From assembly GCA_017411125.1 (NCBI GenBank), contig JAFPNP010000090.1, forward strand, positions 1 through 5,082: a DNA stretch of 5,082 bases, written 5' to 3'. The number at the start of each line of letters is the position of its first letter. Position 1 is the first letter of the stretch. A model generated the notes under the pieces. The model ran no database searches. It was not told the DNA's origin and saw only the letters and a program-made list of their open reading frames with translations. This document shows positions 1-4,981 of this stretch, one piece after another. The DNA comes from Kiritimatiellia bacterium (GTDB lineage: Bacteria; Verrucomicrobiota; Kiritimatiellia; RFP12; UBA1067). Position numbers and translations under genes: made by a program.

Positions 1-1430
1 AAACGGCGTCGGCGGACGCATCCGACGCGAAAAGCACGGCGGCGTCGGCGGCGGCGACCGCGGCGGAGGCCGACAGGTTTGCGCGGGATGCACAGGCGAA
101 CGCGGCGAACGCCGCTTCCGCCGCGCAGACCGCCGTGAACGATGCGAACGCCGCAGTGGTGGGGGCGGGGAACGCCGTGAACGACGCACAGGCCGCCGTG
201 AACGACGCGAACGCCGCCGTGACGGAAGCGAACAACGCGCTCGCCACGGCGCGGGAAGTCGCCGCCACGGCGCAGGCCAACGTCATCGAGGTTGTGAAGC
301 GCAACGGCACGGCGCTTCCCGTGACGGACAAGGCGGTGAACGTCGCCGTGCCGACGAAAACTTCCGACCTCGCGAACGACGGCGGCGGCGGCAGTCCGTT
401 TGCGACGGAGGCCGCGCTCTCCGCCGAGAACATCCGCGCGACAAACGCTGAGCAGAGCCTTGAAAACGCTTTTGCCGCCCGTATGGCTCCGCTGGAGACG
501 GCGTCCGAATCCCATACGTCGCAGCTGTCGCAGCTGTCGCAGTCAAAGGCCGACAAGGCGACGACCTACACCAAGACCGAAGTGGACGCGAAGGTGGCGG
601 GGGTGCAGACGTTCAGAAAGCTGCTGGTGGATTCGCTGCCCGTCATCGAGACCGCCGACGACAAGGCGATATACCTCGTGCCGCGCGGGGATGGCGATGA
701 GCCGGATTTGTGCGACGAGTACGTGGTTGCGGGGGAGGGGTCCTCGCGCCGCTGGGAGCGCATAGGCGGCAGCACGGCGAGTGTAGACCTCTCCGCCTAT
801 GCCTCCAAGGACTATGTGAAGGACGTACTGAACTACAAGCCGATAGCGGTGAACACCTTCACCGTCTCGCCCTCGACGGCGGAGCTTGGCAGCACGGTGT
901 CGTCCGTGACGCTTTCCTACGCGCTGAACAAGGCGGCGGCGAGCGCCACGCTGGACGGCGCGGCGGTGTCGCTTTCGGGCGCATCGGGCACGATCTCCCG
1001 CACGGGGCTTTCGCTGAAGGCTAACAAGACGTGGACGCTGAAGGTGACGGAGCCGGAAAGTCCGGCGGCGGATGCAGTGGCGACGGCGAGCAAGTCGGCC
1101 ACGCTTTCGTTTCTCAACCGCGTCTACTGGGGCGCGAAGGCCGCGCCCGCGCAAATCGACAGCGCGTTCATACTCGGACTCGGAAGCAGCGAGCTGTCGG
1201 GTTCGAGGGCACGGACGAAGACCGTCACGGCGGGCGCGGGGCAGTACATCTGGTTCGCGTATCCGGCGAGGCTCGGTGCGGCGACGTTCAAGGTCGGCGG
1301 GTTCGAAGGCGGATTCACGCTCGTGGACGGTTCGTTCTCGCATACTAACGCGAGCGGGTACACGGAGGCCTACCGCGTGTACCGGAGCGACAACGCTGGG
1401 CTGGGCGCGACAACGGTAGTAGTGTCGTAA
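1..1430 (+). CDS. Phage tail-fibre-like protein, 5'-truncated by window edge
   Basis: The reading frame is open from base 3 to the TAA at 1428-1430, so the N-terminus lies outside the window. A GTG at 135 is only an internal valine: it sits inside an uninterrupted heptad repeat and has no ribosome binding site. Seen in order: 14 alanine-led heptads (bases 6-299); a linker with the phage-typical 'TSDLANDG' motif (about 366-389) and a Gly run; a polar, probably helical stretch (about 410-545); a module with 'YTKTEVD', 'IYLVPR', 'DLCDEY' and 'RWERIGG' (543-770) that recurs in the next gene; an Ig-like beta domain beginning 'NTFTVSPS' (about 840-1124); and a C-terminal tip with 'YIWFAYPARLG', 'FKVGGFEGGF' and 'YRSDNAGLG' (about 1125-1427). 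Stalk, linker, adhesion domain and tip is the layout of a phage tail or side-tail fibre, so the likely role is host-surface recognition. The family is inferred from motif memory, not from a search. A bacterial adhesin of phage origin is the alternative. Confidence 0.75.
   Translation, partial: TASADASDAKSTAASAAATAAEADRFARDAQANAANAASAAQTAVNDANAAVVGAGNAVNDAQAAVNDANAAVTEANNALATAREVAATAQANVIEVVKRNGTALPVTDKAVNVAVPTKTSDLANDGGGGSPFATEAALSAENIRATNAEQSLENAFAARMAPLETASESHTSQLSQLSQSKADKATTYTKTEVDAKVAGVQTFRKLLVDSLPVIETADDKAIYLVPRGDGDEPDLCDEYVVAGEGSSRRWERIGGSTASVDLSAYASKDYVKDVLNYKPIAVNTFTVSPSTAELGSTVSSVTLSYALNKAAASATLDGAAVSLSGASGTISRTGLSLKANKTWTLKVTEPESPAADAVATASKSATLSFLNRVYWGAKAAPAQIDSAFILGLGSSELSGSRARTKTVTAGAGQYIWFAYPARLGAATFKVGGFEGGFTLVDGSFSHTNASGYTEAYRVYRSDNAGLGATTVVVS
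6..299 (+). repeat. 14 in-phase alanine heptads (fibre stalk)
   Basis: Read in the coding frame, this stretch divides into 14 consecutive seven-residue units with no insertion: ASADASD, AKSTAAS, AAATAAE, ADRFARD, AQANAAN, AASAAQT, AVNDANA, AVVGAGN, AVNDAQA, AVNDANA, AVTEANN, ALATARE, VAATAQA, NVIEVVK. Alanine is at position 1 in the first 12 units and at position 5 in the first 13. This 4-3 spacing of small residues fits a tightly packed alanine coiled coil, as in the stalks of phage side-tail fibres. The best-conserved units are also near-identical in DNA: 27-base copies encoding AVNDA(N/Q)AAV lie at 132-158, 174-200 and 195-221, the last two overlapping by 6 bases. The array probably continues upstream of the window. 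Confidence 0.85.
543..770 (+). repeat. Shared 76-residue module, copy 1
   Basis: These 76 codons align without a gap to bases 1588-1815 of the next gene. By hand I count 46 identical residues of 76. The most conserved stretches are KADK, T-YT, EVD, QTF, ADDK, IYLVPR, PDLCDEYVV and RWERIGG. Related 'IYLVP...DEY...WE.IG' segments are familiar between the stalk and head of many phage fibre proteins. A structural connector or beta-rich collar is the likely role (inference). Confidence 0.8.
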
Positions 1431-1432
1431 AC

Positions 1433-1440
1433 AAGGAGGG
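1433..1440 (+). promoter_or_regulatory. Shine-Dalgarno for the second fibre gene
   Basis: AAGGAGGG lies 9 bases before the ATG at 1450 and 2 bases after the previous stop codon. It fixes the start of the 493-residue protein and leaves no room for a separate promoter between the two genes. Confidence 0.85.
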
Positions 1441-1449
1441 CTTGCAAAC

Positions 1450-2931
1450 ATGGCGACGCAGGGATACAGCGGGTCGGTAGATCTAATATCGGGCATAAGG
1501 CCCAAGAACAACGGGACGTTCCCGCTGGTGGACGCCCACGACGTGTACGTAGCCGGACCGGATAAGCGGCTCGACACGGCGCTGACGGAGAAAGCCGACA
1601 AGACGGACACCTACACCCAAAGCGAGGTCGATACGAAAATCGCTTCAGCGCAGACTTTCTCCAAGAGCATCGTAGAGACGCTACCCGAAGCGGCATCGGC
1701 GGATGACAAGACCATCTACCTCGTACCGCGCGCGAACAGCGAGACACCGGACCTGTGCGACGAGTATGTGGTGGTAGAGGAATTGGGCGCGAAGCGGTGG
1801 GAGCGCATCGGCGGAACGACGATTGACGTCGATGGGAAGCGCGACAAGACCGATTTGGCCGTGTACGACCGGCTGGCAAACTGGACGAGCAGTAGCGGGG
1901 CCGTGGCGCGCTGGGATCATGGCACCTTCTGGTTGTTGGCCCCCGGCGGGTATCTCGAGTATATCAGAGGACGAGAATGGGTATTGTATGACCTGTCTTT
2001 AGATGGTAGCACACATAGCATAACTGCCGATGAGAATGCGCTTTCGCTGACGTTTTCGGTTCCCGTAGACGGAGGCGAGCCCGAAGAAATCACGTTCACC
2101 CGTCCTTCGGTCTACGCCTCTTCGGGGGACAGTCTGGCGAAGAGGTCCGAACTCCAGAACCTTCAGAACGTCGATCTTCCGGCAAAGCTCGACTCCACTT
2201 CCGCCGCGCCTGCGTTCAACAAGAATGCCCCCTACCACGTGGGCGACTACGTGACCTACAACGGCAAACTCTACCGCTGCACGACGGCGGTGGCGTGGCA
2301 GACGGCGGCCCCGTGGAACGCCGCGAACTGGACGGCGGTGGACATGACGACGCCCGACGCGATGCTGGACGTGACCTCGGCGGGGCGGCTCCGGCTCGTC
2401 GATACGGACGACACGGTTCTCTGGCAACAGGGCTACGACCTCGCGGCGGAATTTTCGGAGACGCTTTCGTGCGACAAGGTAAACCTCTTCGCGTTCGCAG
2501 CTACGACAGTCCCGGCCTTCGACGATACCGCGACCTATGCCGTGAACGACCGCGTCACCTACAACGGCGCAATCTACAAATGCACAACTGCGGTAGAGAC
2601 CGCTGGAGCGTGGACGGGGGCTGCGAACTGGATAGAGGACCCCGACACGCAGGCGTTTTCGCTCCCGACCGCGCCGAACGGCAAGGTGGGCGACTTCATC
2701 CTCGACATCGACAACTCCGCCAACACGGTTGCGGCCACGGCGACGCTGACGGGGCTTGACACGGCGTTCTCCATCGTCGTGCCGTCGGGCCAGTCGCTCT
2801 CGCAGATGCTCACCTTCGCGGCGGGCGAAATGGCGGAACTCTACTTCACGCAGACGGCGTTCAAGGTGAACAACCTTCCGACCTGGAAGCTCGTCAAGCA
2901 GGTCGTCGAAAACGGAGGTGCGCAGGCATGA
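1450..2931 (+). CDS. Phage tail-fibre-like protein with two CBM5/12-like modules
   Basis: This 493-residue protein starts at an ATG behind a strong Shine-Dalgarno. Residues 1-40 contain 'SGIRPKNNGTFPLVDAHDVY', a type of N-terminal segment seen in phage tail proteins. Residues 47-122 are the module shared with the gene upstream. Residues 135-225 are a Trp/Tyr-rich stretch ('NWTSSSG', 'RWDHGTFWLLAPGGY') encoded by DNA of lower GC. Residues 254-294 and 355-394 are two related modules with the pattern PAF...Y.V.D.VTYNG..Y.CTTAV...W...NW, which resembles the small chitin/carbohydrate-binding CBM5/12 fold with exposed aromatics. Residues 395-485 form a probable beta-rich end domain. I see no signal peptide or membrane segment. 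The likely role is a second fibre or baseplate-associated receptor-binding protein that binds glycans (inference). It overlaps the next gene by ATGA. Confidence 0.7.
   Translation: MATQGYSGSVDLISGIRPKNNGTFPLVDAHDVYVAGPDKRLDTALTEKADKTDTYTQSEVDTKIASAQTFSKSIVETLPEAASADDKTIYLVPRANSETPDLCDEYVVVEELGAKRWERIGGTTIDVDGKRDKTDLAVYDRLANWTSSSGAVARWDHGTFWLLAPGGYLEYIRGREWVLYDLSLDGSTHSITADENALSLTFSVPVDGGEPEEITFTRPSVYASSGDSLAKRSELQNLQNVDLPAKLDSTSAAPAFNKNAPYHVGDYVTYNGKLYRCTTAVAWQTAAPWNAANWTAVDMTTPDAMLDVTSAGRLRLVDTDDTVLWQQGYDLAAEFSETLSCDKVNLFAFAATTVPAFDDTATYAVNDRVTYNGAIYKCTTAVETAGAWTGAANWIEDPDTQAFSLPTAPNGKVGDFILDIDNSANTVAATATLTGLDTAFSIVVPSGQSLSQMLTFAAGEMAELYFTQTAFKVNNLPTWKLVKQVVENGGAQA
1588..1815 (+). repeat. 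Shared 76-residue module, copy 2
   Basis: This is the counterpart of bases 543-770, exactly the same length (228 bases), with 46 of 76 residues identical by hand count. The sequences on either side differ between the two proteins: copy 1 leads into an Ig-like domain, and copy 2 into a Trp-rich segment and the CBM-like modules. The module therefore seems to act as a fixed joint between exchangeable heads. Confidence 0.8.
1915..2060 (+). other. Lower-GC segment inside the second fibre gene
   Basis: Bases 1981-2040 are 26/60 GC by hand count (43%), against 68-73% in representative blocks nearby in the operon. Codons such as TTA, AGA, GTA, ATA and GAT appear here. The segment encodes roughly residues 156-203, directly after the shared module. 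The boundaries are approximate. It is a candidate exchanged cassette. Confidence 0.6.
2209..2331 (+). repeat. CBM5/12-like module, copy 1
   Basis: It encodes residues 254-294 and shows PAF, Y262, V264, D266, VTYNG (268-272), Y275, CTTAV (277-281), W289 and W294. The aromatic spacing and 'YNG..Y.C' core are what one expects of short chitin-binding type 3 / CBM5/12-like domains. The family assignment is from motif recognition. The repeat relationship with copy 2 is seen directly. Confidence 0.65.
2512..2631 (+). repeat. CBM5/12-like module, copy 2
   Basis: It encodes residues 355-394 and begins 303 bases after copy 1. It repeats PAF, Y363, V365, D367, VTYNG (369-373), Y376, CTTAV (378-382), W388 and W394. 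About half the residues match copy 1, so the duplication is old or came by separate acquisition. A spacer of about 60 residues separates the copies. Confidence 0.65.
2914..2920 (+). promoter_or_regulatory. Shine-Dalgarno inside the preceding coding end
   Basis: GGAGGTG lies 7 bases before the ATG at 2928, within the last codons of the upstream gene. With the ATGA overlap at 2928-2931 it supports translational coupling and this start. Confidence 0.8.
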
Positions 2932-3599
2932 TACGCGGACTTCCATACGACGCGGAGGTGGAATATCTTGAATCCACGGGGACGCAGTATATACTACTAA
3001 ACGAGTACATCAACGGATTCGAGGGACTAGTTCTGCCAGCGAACAATAATGATTACGGAGCAGTAGGGAATTGGAATGGTGGTTCGAGGGCAAACACTAT
3101 AAAATGGACAAACACGAATAACAGAGGGTTGGTTGTCACTAATAATAACAACACCAACCCAGTGTACTCCGGCAACTTAAAACGCGACCTCCTGTACGTG
3201 ACAGTTCGCGGAATTAATGTGACAATAGACGGTGTGCCCTACACGCTCGGAAATAGCTGGGGGTTGCATTCGCAATTTCTGTTGTTCGGGTGCGTAAGTT
3301 ATGGTTCTTCAATCAGTGCGGCAGGAACTGTGACTTTACAAGCCTGCAAGATTGGGTCATGTAAACTTTATCTGAACAACGTCCTCGTCCGCGACTTCAT
3401 CCCCGTGCGCGTGGGCACCGTCGGCTATATGTACGACCGCGTGACGCGCAGGCTCTTCGGGAACTCCGGCACGGGCGGCGCGTTCGTCCTCGGACCCGAC
3501 AAGGCCGTGCCGATACTCTCGCTCAACCGCTACGGCGCGTCGCGCTTCGGCAAGATCGGCGCATATCCAACCCTTACACCGCAAGGAGGAACACCATGA
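2928..3599 (+). CDS. LamG/concanavalin-A-like phage protein
   Basis: This 223-residue protein starts at an ATG overlapping the previous stop (ATGA). Near the N-terminus is 'VEYLESTGTQYI' (residues 11-22), a hallmark I associate with LamG-like jelly-roll proteins in gut phages and prophages. Residues 141-190 carry the usual closing part: 'KIGSCKLYLNNVLVRDFIPV' followed by 'GYMYDRVTRRLFGNSGTG' and 'FVLGPD'. The middle (about residues 23-140) is Asn-rich and beta-like, and its DNA has much lower GC than both ends. Residues 191-223 form a short basic/Pro-Gly tail. No signal peptide or membrane helix is visible. The expected fold is a beta sandwich that binds sugars or surface ligands. A structural or receptor-binding part of the tail is the likely role (inference). 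It overlaps the next gene by ATGA. Confidence 0.7.
   Translation: MIRGLPYDAEVEYLESTGTQYILLNEYINGFEGLVLPANNNDYGAVGNWNGGSRANTIKWTNTNNRGLVVTNNNNTNPVYSGNLKRDLLYVTVRGINVTIDGVPYTLGNSWGLHSQFLLFGCVSYGSSISAAGTVTLQACKIGSCKLYLNNVLVRDFIPVRVGTVGYMYDRVTRRLFGNSGTGGAFVLGPDKAVPILSLNRYGASRFGKIGAYPTLTPQGGTP
2991..3370 (+). other. AT-rich core of the first LamG-like gene
   Basis: Hand counts give 25/60 GC at 3061-3120 and 26/60 at 3121-3180, against 41/60 at 3421-3480 in the conserved 3' part of the same frame. The low-GC part begins just after the ESTGTQY motif and ends near 'SCKLYLNN', so it covers the variable core and not the conserved frame ends. Edges are good to a few tens of bases. Confidence 0.65.
3583..3590 (+). 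promoter_or_regulatory. Shine-Dalgarno for the 197-residue protein
   Basis: AAGGAGGA lies 5 bases before the ATG at 3596, inside the end of the upstream gene. It supports the ATG that overlaps the upstream TGA (3596-3599). Confidence 0.85.
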
Positions 3600-4189
3600 C
3601 AATCTACAACCGCAACTTCGCAAAGCCCGCCGCAGACGGCACGCCGCTCTACGGCCCCATGCCGCTCGGCGTGGAAATCCAGCGCCACGACGAGTGGGAC
3701 GAACCAATCCTCGACCCAGAGACGGGCGAGCCGACGGGAGAGACGGAACGCAAGACCCGCGACTGGGTGGAGAAGCGCACGGTCGTTCGCCCGAAAGCCA
3801 AGGACTTCAAGCTCATGGGCTATATGCCGCTCGCCGGCAATCCGCCACCCGACCCGCCGCAGGGCCAGCACTATGAACGAAGCGGCACAATCGTGCTTGA
3901 CGGCGATTGCTACAAGTGGGTGTACATCCTCGTCCCCGACCCGCCCGCGCCGCCGCGTGTGTTCTCTAAGCTGAAGGTCGTCGCCGCGCTGACGAATGCT
4001 GGCGTGTGGCAGCAAGTCAAGGCGTGGATCGAAGAGGCGGGGCTTTACGACCTATACCTCGCCGCGCAGGAATTTGCGGAGGACAACGAGTATTTCGCGC
4101 AGGGGCTCGCCGCGCTGAAGCCCGTCGTCGGCTGGACGGACGGGCAGGTGGAGGCGTTGCTCGCGCAGTGCGTAAAGGAGGGCTACTGA
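3596..4189 (+). CDS. Unrecognised phage-operon protein, possible fibre chaperone/adaptor
   Basis: I do not recognise a named family for this 197-residue protein. Residues 1-80 are polar and charged, with 'LDPETGEPTGETERKTRDWV' (39-58). Residues 81-90 are a Pro-rich turn ('GNPPPDPPQG'). Residues 93-113 read like a beta segment ('SGTIVLDGDCYKWVYILVP'). Residues 114-121 are a second Pro stretch. Residues 124-197 are strongly helical: 'KLKVVAALTNAGVWQQVKAW', then 'YDLYLAAQEFAEDNEYFAQG' and a final amphipathic helix. There is no signal peptide or membrane helix. It sits between two LamG-like genes, with 4-base ATGA coupling upstream and a shared-A TGATG junction downstream. Small helical proteins next to fibre genes are often assembly chaperones or attachment adaptors, which is the basis for the suggestion (inference only). 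An actual small structural protein is equally possible. Confidence 0.6.
   Translation: MTIYNRNFAKPAADGTPLYGPMPLGVEIQRHDEWDEPILDPETGEPTGETERKTRDWVEKRTVVRPKAKDFKLMGYMPLAGNPPPDPPQGQHYERSGTIVLDGDCYKWVYILVPDPPAPPRVFSKLKVVAALTNAGVWQQVKAWIEEAGLYDLYLAAQEFAEDNEYFAQGLAALKPVVGWTDGQVEALLAQCVKEGY
4174..4182 (+). promoter_or_regulatory. Shine-Dalgarno deciding the second LamG start
   Basis: AAAGGAGGG lies 6 bases before the ATG at 4189, which shares its A with the upstream TGA (TGATG). This picks the 236-residue reading. An earlier in-frame alternative near 4006 would overlap the upstream gene by more than 180 bases and has no comparable site. Confidence 0.85.
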
Positions 4190-4899
4190 TGCTGATAGCG
4201 GCACGAAACGCGATGCTCGTCGAGAGCGGCTTCACCGCGCGCGACTACGTGCAGGACGGTTTGATTGCCATGTGGGACGGCATTGAGAACGCGGGGTGGG
4301 GGGTGCATAGTGACAGCCTTCCCATAGACCTTATAGGCGGAGTAAGCCTTTCTAGTGCAGGCGGAATTATAATTGGCAATGATTCGTTTACCGCCCCTTC
4401 CTCGAAGTGGTTATATGCTGATATTCCTCAATTTGTTGCTGCTGTAAACAACAAGAATTTCGCTTGCGAGATTATCTTGTCTGGAGAAAGAGGGGCTAAC
4501 AACGGAATCTTCGGCTTGGGGAATACGAACGATAGAGGTATTTGGATTTATGGAAACGCCAATTACAATATCTCGACCGTCAACATAATGGCGACAGGCT
4601 ACTTGGAAGCGATAAATCCATTCTTTGCGTCAAATGATAGATTTTCAATTTCCGTTGTTGGCGGGACGTCTCCAGTTGTATACATAAACAATAATGGAAC
4701 TACAGCATCTTATGGTTCATTGACATCTTTAATTCCAAATCCAGTCTGTATAGGAAATATAGGTCGCAACTCTTCATTTTCTTCTGCCGCGAAGACTTTC
4801 TATAGCGTCCGTTTGTATAACCGCGCCCTGACCGCCGATGAGATCGCCCACAACTCCGCAATCGACAAAGCGAGGTTCAACCTGCCCGACGCGGCATGA
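4189..4899 (+). CDS. LamG/concanavalin-A-like phage protein (second)
   Basis: This 236-residue protein starts at the ATG overlapping the upstream stop (TGATG). Residues 15-40 hold a conserved opening, 'FTARDYVQDGLIAMWDGIEN' followed by AGWGVH, which I recognise from LamG-containing phage/prophage proteins in gut bacteria. Residues 203-236 hold the typical closing LamG strand and helix: 'TFYSVRLYNRALTADEIA', then 'HNSAIDKARFNLP'. The core between them (about 41-202) is Asn/Ser/Ile-rich, beta-like and encoded by strikingly AT-rich DNA. A LamG_3-type beta sandwich binding a carbohydrate or surface ligand is expected (established for the fold). A tail or capsid decoration role is inferred from the operon. 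The N-terminus is not a convincing signal peptide. It is the last gene before an 82-base gap with a hairpin, so it may end the transcription unit. Confidence 0.7.
   Translation: MLIAARNAMLVESGFTARDYVQDGLIAMWDGIENAGWGVHSDSLPIDLIGGVSLSSAGGIIIGNDSFTAPSSKWLYADIPQFVAAVNNKNFACEIILSGERGANNGIFGLGNTNDRGIWIYGNANYNISTVNIMATGYLEAINPFFASNDRFSISVVGGTSPVVYINNNGTTASYGSLTSLIPNPVCIGNIGRNSSFSSAAKTFYSVRLYNRALTADEIAHNSAIDKARFNLPDAA
4310..4795 (+). other. AT-rich core of the second LamG-like gene
   Basis: Hand counts of GC in 60-base blocks: 26 at 4441-4500, 25 at 4621-4680, 17 at 4681-4740, then 35 at 4801-4860. Third-position GC is 3/20 codons at 4681-4740 but 15/20 at 4801-4860, so the shift is in synonymous choice and not only in amino-acid content. 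The low-GC part lies between the two conserved protein motifs. Boundaries are approximate. Confidence 0.75.
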
Positions 4900-4900
4900 C

Positions 4901-4961
4901 GCTCTCCCCGCCGCGAGAGGGGCTAACTCAAAACGGGCTCGCCCCTCTCGCGGAGGAGAGC
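4901..4961. repeat. Long imperfect inverted repeat / hairpin without U-tract
   Basis: Bases 4911-4923 pair perfectly with 4941-4953 (13 bp), and bases 4901-4907 pair with 4955-4961 (7 bp). A 3-by-1 internal bulge separates the two stems, and the loop is 17 bases (4924-4940). It follows the LamG stop (TGA 4897-4899) almost directly. The 3' side continues CAAACGAAAGG and has no T run, and the other strand has none either, so it is not a canonical Rho-independent terminator. It could be a non-canonical terminator, an mRNA 3'-end stabiliser, or a dispersed REP-like palindrome. Confidence 0.75.
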
Positions 4962-4967
4962 CAAACG

Positions 4968-4973
4968 AAAGGA
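4968..4973 (+). promoter_or_regulatory. Shine-Dalgarno for the last, partial gene
   Basis: AAAGGA lies 8 bases before the ATG at 4982. It is weaker than the AAGGAGG sites upstream. I see no clear -10/-35 pair in the gap, so the gene may depend on read-through past the hairpin. Confidence 0.6.
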
Positions 4974-4981
4974 AACGAAAA

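Noticed and set aside
135..137. GTG at 135 as the start of the first gene
   Set aside because: The frame is open back to base 3 with the same heptad phase, and no ribosome binding site precedes the GTG.
132..221. CRISPR-like or satellite DNA repeat
   Set aside because: The repeats are short, in frame, overlapping and explained by the coiled-coil heptads. There are no unique spacers.
543..1610. Long open frame on the minus strand (355 codons)
   Set aside because: It lies opposite a well-supported fibre gene in very GC-rich DNA, where antisense frames stay open by composition. The protein is Arg-rich without domain motifs and there is no convincing Shine-Dalgarno.
1999..2946. Long open frame on the minus strand (315 codons)
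   Set aside because: Same reason: Arg/Val-rich translation opposite the second fibre gene, no recognisable motif.
4006..4188. Upstream extension of the second LamG gene to 4006
   Set aside because: It would overlap the previous gene by over 180 bases and gives Arg/Gly-rich out-of-frame sequence. A strong Shine-Dalgarno supports the ATG at 4189.
2991..4795. Diversity-generating retroelement target (variable repeat)
   Set aside because: The variable-looking cores are internal and not at the C-terminus, no near-identical template copy with adenine-specific differences is visible, and there is no reverse transcriptase in the window.
4901..4961. Standard Rho-independent terminator
   Set aside because: The stem is strong but no T-run follows it on either strand.
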